DNA of 64,000 nucleotides from DASVUC01 sp038237225 (GTDB lineage Bacteria > Planctomycetota > Phycisphaerae > Tepidisphaerales > Tepidisphaeraceae), in the NCBI GenBank assembly GCA_038237225.1, contig JBBRYX010000005.1, forward strand, positions 124,001 to 188,000, read 5' to 3'. Of the stretch, positions 18,254 through 26,600 are shown piece after piece. The position numbers were made by a program, and so were the translations under genes. The notes beneath the pieces are model-generated. The model searched no databases. It was not told the DNA's origin and saw nothing but the letters and a program-made list of their open reading frames with translations. How positions within the stretch are numbered: position 1 is the stretch's first letter; every line of letters begins with the position of its first letter.

Positions 18254-18927
18254 TCCTCCCCCTTCCCAAGGACGTAGCCCATGCCGCGGCGGGTGTGGAT
18301 CAATCGCGGCAGTCCCTCCCGCTCGATCTTTTTGCGCAAGTGACCGATAAACACATCCACCACGTTGCTGAGCGCATCCGATTGCGAATCGTAAATGTGC
18401 TCCCAGATTTCGGTCCGGCTGACGACCTGCCCGGCGCGGTTTGCGAGCAGTTCGAGCAGCGCGTATTCCTTTGCCGACAGTTCAACCTGCTCTCCGCCAC
18501 GGCGCGCGGAGCGGGCGAGGGTGTTCAGTTCCAGATCTTCAATCCGAATCGTCGGCGATTTCTCCCCGTACTTACGCCGGACGAGCGCCCTCACTCGAGC
18601 GAGCAGCTCTCCAAATGCAAACGGCTTCGTGAGATAATCGTCCGCGCCCAGATCCAACCCCTTGATGCGGTCCTCGGTGGTGTCTTTCGCCGTCAGCAGC
18701 AGAACATGGGTCTGGATCTGCTTGGCGCGCAACTTTTTGAGAAGCGTCAGCCCGTCCATCCCCGGCAGCATGAGATCGAGTACGATCACGTCGAAGTTGC
18801 CGGTTTGAGCGTGCCACCATCCCTGGTCACCGTCGCCGGCGGCGTCGACGGAATAACCCGCCTCCCGCAGTCCCTGCGAGATGGAGTCGCGGAGCAGCTC
18901 GTAATCCTCGACCACCAGAACGCGCAT
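18250..18927 (-). CDS. OmpR/PhoB-family response regulator
   Basis: A 225-residue two-domain regulator. The receiver domain has the acidic pair VVEDYE, phospho-acceptor Asp51 (VLDLMLPGMDG), Thr79 and Lys101 (LTKPF). The C-terminal winged-helix DNA-binding domain is complete (LSAKEYALLELLANRAGQVV, DVFIGHLRKKIE, IHTRRGMGYVL). It is co-transcribed with the histidine kinase through a 4-nt overlap. The two secreted-protein genes immediately upstream on the same strand may be its targets or part of the same stress module; this is inferred from position only. Confidence 0.96.
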   Translation of the reverse strand: MRVLVVEDYELLRDSISQGLREAGYSVDAAGDGDQGWWHAQTGNFDVIVLDLMLPGMDGLTLLKKLRAKQIQTHVLLLTAKDTTEDRIKGLDLGADDYLTKPFAFGELLARVRALVRRKYGEKSPTIRIEDLELNTLARSARRGGEQVELSAKEYALLELLANRAGQVVSRTEIWEHIYDSQSDALSNVVDVFIGHLRKKIEREGLPRLIHTRRGMGYVLGKGEE

Positions 18928-18986
18928 GAAATCTCGCAGAGTCCCGGAGTAGGCGTCTTCTCTCAGTCTTCAAACACAACGCCGAT

Positions 18987-19673
18987 TCACTTTCCTTCGG
19001 ACTCGATCTTCACGAGATCCATCTCATCATCCTTGATCAGCCCCACGCCCGGCGCGTACATCTTGACGCTGGTACCCTTTTCGACGGCGGAGCTTTCATC
19101 CATGTGCCAGCAGTTTTCGTAGGTGCCGGCGGGAACCTTGACGGTCTTATCGACGGACTTTACTTCCGCGCGATCCATCGCCACCTTGGGCGCCACTTCT
19201 TCGTAGAACTTATCGCCGACCTTGGCCTTGGCGGGGACCATCAGGCCGAAGCGGGCGCCGTTTTCACCGGCGCGCCAGGCGCTTTCGTGGCTGACGACTT
19301 TATCCTTCTTGTAGATGTCGACGTCTTCGCCGAAGTAATAAACCGCGCCGTCGGTTTTGTCGGCGGCAAAGAAGTTTCTCGAGATCTCGACAAGCTTGCC
19401 GGCCTTCTTTTCCTTCTCTTCAACGACGCGACAGGTGACGCCGTCGATGACCTGCGTCTCATCAAGGACGGTGATGAGCAGCGTGGCGTCTTCGCCGCTG
19501 TAGCTGAGGGCGCGGCCGGGCGTCAGCGGGAAATACGGGTTCTTTCCGTCCGGTCCCAGATTCGCCTTGTCGACATCGAACTTATCGCGGAACGATTGGT
19601 CTTCTTTCGAGGCACCCATCGCCATCAACACCAGACCCGCCATCAGCAACGCGTAACCCGCTTTTGATTTCAT
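18987..19673 (-). CDS. Conserved secreted protein of unknown function
   Basis: A 228-residue protein with a signal peptide (MKSKAGYALLMAGLVLMAMG). The start at 19673 has AGGAGCGGGCAC upstream; a longer frame to 19694 would cover that site. The mature part carries a pattern I recall from uncharacterised bacterial proteins: NPYFPLTPGRALSYSG, LITVLDETQVIDGVTCRVVE, AVYYFGEDVDIYKKDKVVSH, VPAGTYENCWHM and YAPGVGLIKDDEM. The pattern is like a lipocalin-sized beta sheet that measures or binds something. It lies between the PepSY-like gene and the two-component genes and is probably transcribed with the regulator (59-nt gap). Confidence 0.85.
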   Translation of the reverse strand: MKSKAGYALLMAGLVLMAMGASKEDQSFRDKFDVDKANLGPDGKNPYFPLTPGRALSYSGEDATLLITVLDETQVIDGVTCRVVEEKEKKAGKLVEISRNFFAADKTDGAVYYFGEDVDIYKKDKVVSHESAWRAGENGARFGLMVPAKAKVGDKFYEEVAPKVAMDRAEVKSVDKTVKVPAGTYENCWHMDESSAVEKGTSVKMYAPGVGLIKDDEMDLVKIESEGK

Positions 19674-19692
19674 GTGCCCGCTCCTGTTTCTC

Positions 19693-19731
19693 AAAATTAA
19701 AACGGCGGAGGCGCGATTTGCGCCTCCGCCG
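19693..19731 (-). terminator. Rho-independent terminator
   Basis: A perfect 12-bp GC-rich stem (CGGCGGAGGCGC at 19703-19714 with its complement at 19720-19731) and a 5-nt loop, followed on the minus strand by TTTTAATTTT. It directly follows the PepSY-like gene and would separate it from the downstream two-component cluster. Confidence 0.88.
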
Positions 19732-19740
19732 GTGAGGAAT

Positions 19741-20145
19741 TTACTTCTTTTCGTTCTTCTCAGTCTTTTCGTTCTTCTCGTCTTCTTCCTTGCCCTCTTT
19801 CTTCCCGTCCTTGTCTTCCTTGCCTTCGCCCTTCTCGTCTTCCATGTCGAGCTTCTTGGAGATCAGCGTGCCGTCCGTGTCGACCTTGATCTCATAGTTC
19901 TTGCCGTTGATCTTTACGTCGGCTTCGTAAATCGTCTTGCCTTCGTCGGTCTCCTTGTCGACCTGGTCGATCTTGTTGCCATCCGCTTCCTTCGTCAGCG
20001 TCGCCTGCACCGGCTGGGGCACGCTTGCGAAGGCGACTTTTTCTTCCTGGCCCTCTTCCTTCTTCTCTTTGTCCTCCGCGTTCGCCATCATGGCGCATCC
20101 GGTCAACGCGGTCATCACCAACACTAACATCAAATACTTTCGCAT
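19741..20145 (-). CDS. PepSY-like lipoprotein with charged tail
   Basis: A 134-residue predicted lipoprotein: signal MRKYLMLVLVMTALTGC with a lipobox Cys at 17. A PepSY-like domain follows (VPQPVQATLTKEADGNKIDQ, TIYEADVKINGKNYEIKVDT DG-type hairpins split over residues 38-100). The C-terminal third is a Lys/Glu/Asp repeat tail (KEGKEEDEKNEKTEKNEKK). The ATG at 20145 has GGAAGGAGCGTCGTG upstream. PepSY-like proteins act in the envelope, often beside two-component systems, and may inhibit proteases or bind metals. The charged tail would suit cation or protein binding (inference). It is followed by a strong terminator. Confidence 0.85.
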   Translation of the reverse strand: MRKYLMLVLVMTALTGCAMMANAEDKEKKEEGQEEKVAFASVPQPVQATLTKEADGNKIDQVDKETDEGKTIYEADVKINGKNYEIKVDTDGTLISKKLDMEDEKGEGKEDKDGKKEGKEEDEKNEKTEKNEKK

Positions 20146-20260
20146 CACGACGCTCCTTCCAAATTTGCAATTGCGCAGGTCGACGATCGAACCACGCTCG
20201 CCGTATCTTATCCACGTTCCATGAAAGAAACGTGAATAACAAAATTCCTGCGCGAACGAA

Positions 20261-21415
20261 TTAGTTCTGTTTGCGATCGAGATCCCGCTTCGTTTCTTCC
20301 AAGGCAAGCACGAGATAAGCGGTTACCAGGACAGGACTATCCTCCATCCACCGCTTCTCACCCACCCAGGATCCATCCGGCTTCTGAAGCGTCGCCAGCT
20401 GTTTTACGAACTCAGCACGCCAATCATGCTTGACGCCATTCGCATCAGTAATCACCGGCTCACCATAGGCATGGAGTGCATGAGCAAAGACGTAGTAGTA
20501 GTAATTCAGCCCATGTCCCGCCTGCCCCGGGTCGGCGTCGCCCATGCCGGGATTCTCGTCCAGCGTCCAGTGCTTTTGAATCCACCCGACCGCTGCTTTG
20601 ACGCGCGGATCATCTCTGGACACGCCGGCGTGGATCATGCTCTTTAAGCCGGCATAGGTCATCGAGCCGTAACTTCGCGGATGCTTCTTGCCGTCGGCTC
20701 CGGTGATCATCCCGGCCTCTGAATCTCCATCGCCCGCGGGCGTGTAGATAAAGCCACCATCATCAGAAGCCCACGGCAGATCGTTCGTTTCGGATGAGTT
20801 TTGCGTGCGGGACAGAAAAACCACCGCCGCCTGATACGCGAGATCATCCTGCTTCAAACCTGAATCGTGCAGGGCTTCGATCGCGAAATGTGCGTTGGAC
20901 AAATCCGGCCGCGCGTGCCCACCATACCCAAATCCGCCATAGCGGGAATCGTTCTTGTCCACTTTCTCTCCCTCCGTTCCCCCCTGCCCCGGCGTCCACT
21001 GCAATCTTTTGAGAAACGCCACCGCCTTGTCTACGCGTTCCTTATAGGATGGCTCATTCGCGGCGACGATCGCGCTGATCGCAATGGCGGTATTGTAGTT
21101 CGCCATCAGGTCCTGGTAGATGCCGCCGTTCTCCTTCTGATAGGAAAAGAGCTTGTCGTAACCCTTTTTGATGAAGTCTGTTTTTGCAGGATACTTCGGA
21201 TCCTGCACGAAAGCGCGCAGCACAATCGCGGTGACGCCGGGCGGCAGCTTGTCCCTTTGCCAGCCGCCGTCCTGCTGCTGCTGAGTTTTGAGAAAGTCCA
21301 GCCCCTTATCGATCAGCGCCTGCGCGTGTTCGCGTGGTTGCGTCGCTGGCGACTGTTGTGCCAGCCCCGCGGACCCCATCGCGAACATCAACACGGTTGC
21401 GAGACACTTCATCAT
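20261..21415 (-). CDS. Secreted prenyltransferase/squalene-cyclase-repeat protein
   Basis: The product (384 residues) has a signal peptide (MMKCLATVLMFAMGSAGLA) and an alpha/alpha-barrel of prenyltransferase/squalene-oxidase repeats: LIDKGLDFLKTQQQQDGGWQ, YDKLFSYQKENGGIYQD, VDKAVAFLKRLQW, AAVVFLSRTQN, VKAAVGWIQKHWTLDENPG and FVKQLATLQKPDGSWVGEK. The acidic DXDD motif of true cyclases is not evident, so it is more likely a repeat-fold secreted protein, which is common in planctomycetes. The start at ATG 21415 has GGAGGTCGC upstream; the longer frame runs into an inverted repeat and is rejected. Confidence 0.88.
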   Translation of the reverse strand: MMKCLATVLMFAMGSAGLAQQSPATQPREHAQALIDKGLDFLKTQQQQDGGWQRDKLPPGVTAIVLRAFVQDPKYPAKTDFIKKGYDKLFSYQKENGGIYQDLMANYNTAIAISAIVAANEPSYKERVDKAVAFLKRLQWTPGQGGTEGEKVDKNDSRYGGFGYGGHARPDLSNAHFAIEALHDSGLKQDDLAYQAAVVFLSRTQNSSETNDLPWASDDGGFIYTPAGDGDSEAGMITGADGKKHPRSYGSMTYAGLKSMIHAGVSRDDPRVKAAVGWIQKHWTLDENPGMGDADPGQAGHGLNYYYYVFAHALHAYGEPVITDANGVKHDWRAEFVKQLATLQKPDGSWVGEKRWMEDSPVLVTAYLVLALEETKRDLDRKQN

Positions 21416-21491
21416 GCGACCTCCATTCGTTCCCATTCTATAGACGTGGATCCTACGATTTGGTTGTCGAAGTTGATTGAAGAGAAATTTA

Positions 21492-21573
21492 GCCACGGAG
21501 ATCACAGAGACCACAGAGAAAAATCCCATGAATTTAGCTCTTTCTTCTCTGTGGTCTCCGTGATCTCCGTGGC
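21492..21573. repeat. Inverted repeat, CACGGAGATCACAGAG family
   Basis: Arms 21492-21520 and 21545-21573 are complementary over 29 bp with one mismatch (words CCACGGAGATCACAGAG and CTCCGTGATCTCCGTGG); the loop is 24 nt. It lies between the prenyltransferase-repeat gene and the TrkA-N gene and could act as a terminator-like hairpin for the latter. Confidence 0.88.
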
Positions 21574-21612
21574 CAATCTATTTTGAGTCGAAAGTGGTCT
21601 CCAAGAAACCAG

Positions 21613-22176
21613 CTACTTCCTCCGCAATTCCCGCATCACTCGCCCGAATTCCCCGGCCACCACCTGCTCGGCCACGACGACTTCGTTCGCGCCCTTTCGC
21701 GCGGCTTCCATGCCGCCCGAGACGAAAGTACATCGAGCCACGATATGGACCGAGGGGTTCATCTTCCGGGCCTGCTCCACCACCCGAAAGGTGATCGCAT
21801 CGTCCGGGATCGTGACCGCCATCTCCGTGGCCCGCTCGATCCCCGCCTCTCTCAGCACCTCCGGATCCGTCGCATCCCCGCCGATGATCTGCAAGCCGCC
21901 AAGCTGACATCGGTCGACGGTCACCTGATTCTGCTCGATCACGCAGATGGAAATTCCCTTGGCAAGCAACACGTTGGCACACGAGCGGCCGGATAATCCG
22001 AAGCCGGCGATGATGACGTGTTGGGATGACCCGCGACCCGTGACCCCTGACGACCTCCTGACACATGAATCGGGAGAGTTGTCCTGGGTTGACCCGTGAC
22101 CCGTGACCTGTGAGGGACTCGTGACACGTGAATCGTGAGAGCCGTCCGTGTCCAGTTTGTCATCGCTATTCGACAA
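21613..22176 (-). CDS. TrkA-N (RCK) NAD-binding domain protein with repeat-derived N-terminus
   Basis: Residues 50-187 form a Rossmann-type RCK/TrkA-N domain: HVIIAGFGLSGRSCANVLL (GxGxxG), ISICVIEQNQ ending in the acidic ribose-binding residue, IIGGDATDPEVLREAGI and the ATEMAVTIPDD block. Such domains gate potassium channels or transporters through NAD(H). No membrane part is fused, and residues about 13-51 (SRVTSPSQVTGHGSTQ and similar) are translated from a TCACGAGTC-type repeat. The only upstream start in frame is TTG 22176, which has AGAGGAAG before it. It may be a surviving soluble subunit or a gene that lost its original N-terminus. The gene follows nuoD on the same strand. Confidence 0.7.
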   Translation of the reverse strand: MSNSDDKLDTDGSHDSRVTSPSQVTGHGSTQDNSPDSCVRRSSGVTGRGSSQHVIIAGFGLSGRSCANVLLAKGISICVIEQNQVTVDRCQLGGLQIIGGDATDPEVLREAGIERATEMAVTIPDDAITFRVVEQARKMNPSVHIVARCTFVSGGMEAARKGANEVVVAEQVVAGEFGRVMRELRRK

Positions 22177-22309
22177 GCTTCGACTTCCTCTTCCGCTGCT
22201 CCGGCACTATCGTCAGCCCCAGCCACGCCGCTCCCCCACAAGCCCTTCACGAGTCACGCCTCACGAGTCCATCCCGAGTCACGACTCACACGTCACGTGT
22301 CCCGTCAAA
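22022..22309. repeat. TCACGAGTC/GTGACCCGTGACC repeat cluster
   Basis: Two runs of degenerate 7-9 bp words, GACCCGTGACC-like at 22022-22137 and TCACGAGTCACG-like at 22246-22309, in roughly opposite orientation with about 110 bp between them. The first run is inside the coding frame of the TrkA-N gene; the second fills the gap to nuoD. Same word family as 9331-9391. Confidence 0.75.
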
Positions 22310-23512
22310 TCACCGATCCACCTCTCCCATCACAATATCAATCGACCCCACAATCGCGGGCACATCCGCCAGCAAAACGTTCCGGCAAAGCTCCCCGGTC
22401 ACCGCGAGATTCACAAACGAAGGACCCCGAATCTTCACGCGATACGGAATCACCCCGCCCTGCGATTCAATATAGAACCCCAGATGCCCCCGCGGATTCT
22501 CATATTCCGCATAAACCTCCCCCGGCGGAACCTTCATCGCCCGCGGCAGCTTCGCGCGGAACGGCCCATCCGGCATCTCCCGAATGCACTGCCGCAGGAT
22601 GCGAATGCACTGCTTCATCTCCTGCATCTTCACCCAATACCGATCCCAGCAATCCCCAAGCTGCCCCTTCTCCCCCGCGCCCACGCACACATCGAATTCC
22701 ATCCGCTCGTAAATCGAATAAGGCCGGTCGCGCCGAAGATCCAGCGGAATCCCGCTGCCTCGAATCATCGGCCCACTCAGCGCATACTTGATGCAAAGAT
22801 CCTTTGAAGCCACGCCCACATTCGCAGTCCGCTTTACAAAGATGTGATTGAACGACAGCAGGTCGTTGTACTCATCAATCTTCGGCTCAAAGTAATCCAA
22901 AAACTCCGTCAGCTTCTCCAAAAACTGCGGCGGCAAATCCCAGGTCACGCCGCCGATGTTGATGTAAGACAAAGTCAATCGTGCCCCGCACAACTGCTCG
23001 AACAAATCCAAAATATATTCCCGCTCCCGAAAGGCATAAAGGAACGGGGTGAACGCGCCCATATCCAGCCCGTACGTCCCGAAGGAAACCAGATGCGATG
23101 CGATGCGGTTCAGCTCCGACGCCAGCACGCGAATGTATTCCGCGCGGATCGGGATTTCGATATTCGCCAGCTTCTCCACCGCCATCGACCAGGCGTGATT
23201 GTTGTTCATCGCCGCCAGGTAATCGAGCCGGTCGGTGTATCCAATGTACTGGTAGTAAGCGAGGTTCTCCGCGATCTTCTCCTTGCACCGATGCAGGTAG
23301 CCCAGATGCGGCACCGCCTCCAAAACCATCTCCCCATCCGTCCGCAGCACGATGCGCAGCACGCCGTGCGTTGATGGATGCTGCGGCCCCATGTTGACCA
23401 GCATCTCTTCGGACTCGACGTCCATGTCCTCATCCACCGCCCCGGGGGCGAGCGAAAAGTCAACCGTCTTCCTTGCCGGATGATTGGATTCCTGAGACAG
23501 AAGCATGGACAT
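22310..23512 (-). CDS. nuoD: NADH-quinone oxidoreductase subunit D
   Basis: A 400-residue NuoD (49-kDa type) subunit of respiratory complex I, located in the peripheral arm at the quinone site. Diagnostic stretches: VNMGPQHPSTHGVLRIVLRT, PHLGYLHRCKEKIAENLAYY, YIGYTDRLDYLAAMNNNHA, RVLASELNRIASHLVSFGTYG, FREREYILDLFEQLCGARL, SGPMIRGSGIPLDLRRDRPY and GDCWDRYWVKMQEM. The C-terminus ends in IVGSIDIVMGEVDR, as normal. ATG 23512 has GAGGAG five nt upstream. The other nuo genes are not adjacent; nuoA lies about 12 kb away on the same strand. Confidence 0.97.
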   Translation of the reverse strand: MSMLLSQESNHPARKTVDFSLAPGAVDEDMDVESEEMLVNMGPQHPSTHGVLRIVLRTDGEMVLEAVPHLGYLHRCKEKIAENLAYYQYIGYTDRLDYLAAMNNNHAWSMAVEKLANIEIPIRAEYIRVLASELNRIASHLVSFGTYGLDMGAFTPFLYAFREREYILDLFEQLCGARLTLSYINIGGVTWDLPPQFLEKLTEFLDYFEPKIDEYNDLLSFNHIFVKRTANVGVASKDLCIKYALSGPMIRGSGIPLDLRRDRPYSIYERMEFDVCVGAGEKGQLGDCWDRYWVKMQEMKQCIRILRQCIREMPDGPFRAKLPRAMKVPPGEVYAEYENPRGHLGFYIESQGGVIPYRVKIRGPSFVNLAVTGELCRNVLLADVPAIVGSIDIVMGEVDR

Positions 23513-23618
23513 TGAACTCCTCTGCCAACGACTGGGTGATCGCTTGAACCGCGATTGTACGCCCCCGCGCGAGAGTTGACTACAGGAGGATAAGGTGAAG
23601 TGAGGACTCGAGCGGCAG

Positions 23619-26600
23619 TCAATCGGTTTTAACGGTATTGGGTGCGGGTCGGGTTGCGCTTAGTTTTGCCTCGTACCGGGTGGCCTCCTGAGTTTTCGAC
23701 CATTCCGTATAGAGCCGCACAAAGTGTTCGTTCAGGTCCACCTTCTGAGGCGAGGTGTCGGGGAGCGCAGCCGAGGCGCGCTCGATCGCGCGATACTGCG
23801 ACTCGGCTTCGTCGTACCGTTTGAGCTGAGCCAGGACCTCGCCATAGCCGATGCGGTACTTGATCAGCCGTGGATCATCGGGGGGAAGGAGCTTGGCCGT
23901 TTCGTCCACGACGCCGCGACGCAGCGTCTCGGCTTGATCGAGCTTGCCTTCAACGCGGAGTTTCCAGGCCTCGACGTTGGTCGCCTGAAGCCGGCTCAGC
24001 GCGGGATTCAGGATGGGAGACGGAAGTGTGGCCGGCATGGTTGAAGGTAACCCGGCGGTCATAGTGGCGGGTGAGATTGTGGGAAAAGTTGTCGGCAACT
24101 GCGGCGGACGTTCAATCGCATTCAGGCAGAGCCGCAGGTAATTCTCCGGCGCCTCCTTCCTCTCGATCGCGAGGTGGAACTCCGCGGCAGCTTCAGAAAG
24201 TCGATCCATTTTCCACAGGCACCGTCCCAGCGTCACTGACGACACCGTCTCGCCGGCCGCACGCGCGGCCTCGAGCAGTTCCACCGACCACGGGTCCATG
24301 CCACGAAATGCGTACCATTCGCCGTAAGTTTCAAGCGCTCGCGCCCGCTCTGCCGTCGTACCTTGCAACAAGCCGGAAGCCGCCGCGAGGCGTACTTCGA
24401 AATCCCGGTATCTGGCGGACCGGTCCACACTCCACCACTTCAATTCTCTCCGGCCAGCCGTGAGATCGCGCACGATAAGCATTTGAGTGAATTCGCCGTG
24501 GAATCCGGCTTCGTGATCGATTATCGGTGTCGCGGATGTAAACTTGTGCAACTGACGCCCGGTGGCGACATCCCAGATTCGAACGGTGTTGTCGTCTCCA
24601 CGGGAGATAAGATAGCGTCCGTCCGGGCTGAAGCGATATTGCGTGACCTGCTTGGTGTGGCCCGCCAGAGTGTGAAGCTCGCGGCCGGTATCAACCTCCC
24701 AAAGCCGCAACGTGCCCGCAACATCAACGGTGGCGGCAACGCGGGCGTCGCCGGAGAATTCCGTGCCATAGGATTGGTTGGCAAGTTCGATTCGGTAGAG
24801 TTGGGCTCCGCCGCCAATATCCCAAAGCCGAAGCGTCTTATCTGTCCCGAGACTAAGGACACGCTTTCCATCGGGAACCAAACGAGCCCCAGCGCGTCCA
24901 CCGTGTCCCAGCATGACGCCGATTCGCTTGCCGGCTCGATAATCCCAGACGCTAAAGCCGAAATCCTTATGCCTAAAGAGGATCAGGGTCTTATCGGGTA
25001 AGATATCGAGCCAGTCGTCGATTGTCGCGGGATCCATCAGTTCCCACGCCACGCGCCCCTCGCGATCCAGCGCCTGATAAGCGTCACCGGTCCTTCGCAC
25101 CGCTAGACTTCCCAGGTGTCGCCCTTGGGGGAGAATTTGTTCAATGAGGGGGTTGTCGTGCCTCACAACTGCGAGCAATTTGGCTGTGGGATTGTCCCAG
25201 ATGGTTGTTACCGGATCGTCATCAGCCAGGGCAATGGTTACCCGATTGTCGATCGCAAAAACGGCCCGCGGGTGGGCGCGGGACGGGAAGCTGGTCTTGG
25301 CGGTTTCGCTCCCCGTCCGACCCCAGAATCGAACTTTTCCGTCGAGACCGACGCCAACAACCACCCGAGCTCCGGCCAGAACCGTAACACTTCGCAGCGA
25401 CGCGGTGGATCCGAAGAAGCTCTGCTGGATGGCGCCGGTTTCGGAATCGACCAGCCGCAGATCGGAATTCGACGATCCCGCGAGGACGAACTTCCCATCA
25501 GGCGAAACGGCGACCGCAATTAAGCCCGCGCGCGGCTCAGACAACGGTTGTGCGGCGCGCTTTTTAAGATCCCAAACCTCCAACACGCCGGCGTTGTTTG
25601 CGGCAGCAACATGACAGCCGTCGGGAAACATGGCAAGACATCGAATTCCATGGGAACTGCCGGCGCTCTCCCCCGTCCAAAGGGGCTGACCGGAATCCAC
25701 GTCCCAAACCTTGAGTGCAGCCCTTCCGTTGGCATCGGATCCGACAATCAACTGCTTCGCATCCGGGGTCACAGTCAGGCCGCGAATAATCCCGTTGGAA
25801 TTCGGAAACACGCGCAGGAGTTTGCCTGTATCCAAGTCCCAAAGCCGGACAACCATGTCTTCCCCGCCCGAGATCGCGCGAGTCGCGCCCGGCAGGAAAC
25901 GGACAACAAGCGGCTTTTGTCCCGCGTCACCGAACGTGTGCACTTCGCGACCGGTCTCGAGATCCCAAAGCTTGGCAACAGATCCCGCGGTGATTGCGCG
26001 TTTGCCATCCGGTGAAATGTCGACGCCGAGGATCCAGGCATTGTGGCCGGTGATCGTGCGAACGGCGCGGCCGCTGGGCATTTCCCAGACCTTGAGCGTG
26101 CGATCCTTGCTGCCTGTGATCAGGCGGCGACCGTCGGCGCTGGCGGCGACGCAAAATACCGCGTCATTGTGCGCGTCGATGACACGCAGTGGTGGCGGAT
26201 GCGCATCGTAAGATTCGCACAGCGCCAAGTCTGCCGGGAGCGGCGAGAGACCGAGCTCCCCGTACTGCCGGCGTGCTTTCTCAAGACTTGCCCAAGCGGC
26301 AACCACGCCGCCGGCGGCATCAAGTTGAACGGCGCTTTCAACGGTCGAGTCGGCCAAGAGCAGTTCTGCACGGCGCCGCTGCTGATCGGCGAGGGTGCGC
26401 TGCTCATTGGCGAATTGCTCGGCCGCCAAGGCACGCTGCCTTAAACCCCGCTCGCGAAAGTAGCCGACGGCGCCCATGGAACTGAGCAATACCATCGCTA
26501 CCAGCGTGGCGACCGCAAAACGGACGAAGTATCGCCGGCGGCGCTCAAACTGCTTGCGCATCCGTCGCTGTGGCAGGGAACGAATCCGCTGCGCCAACTC

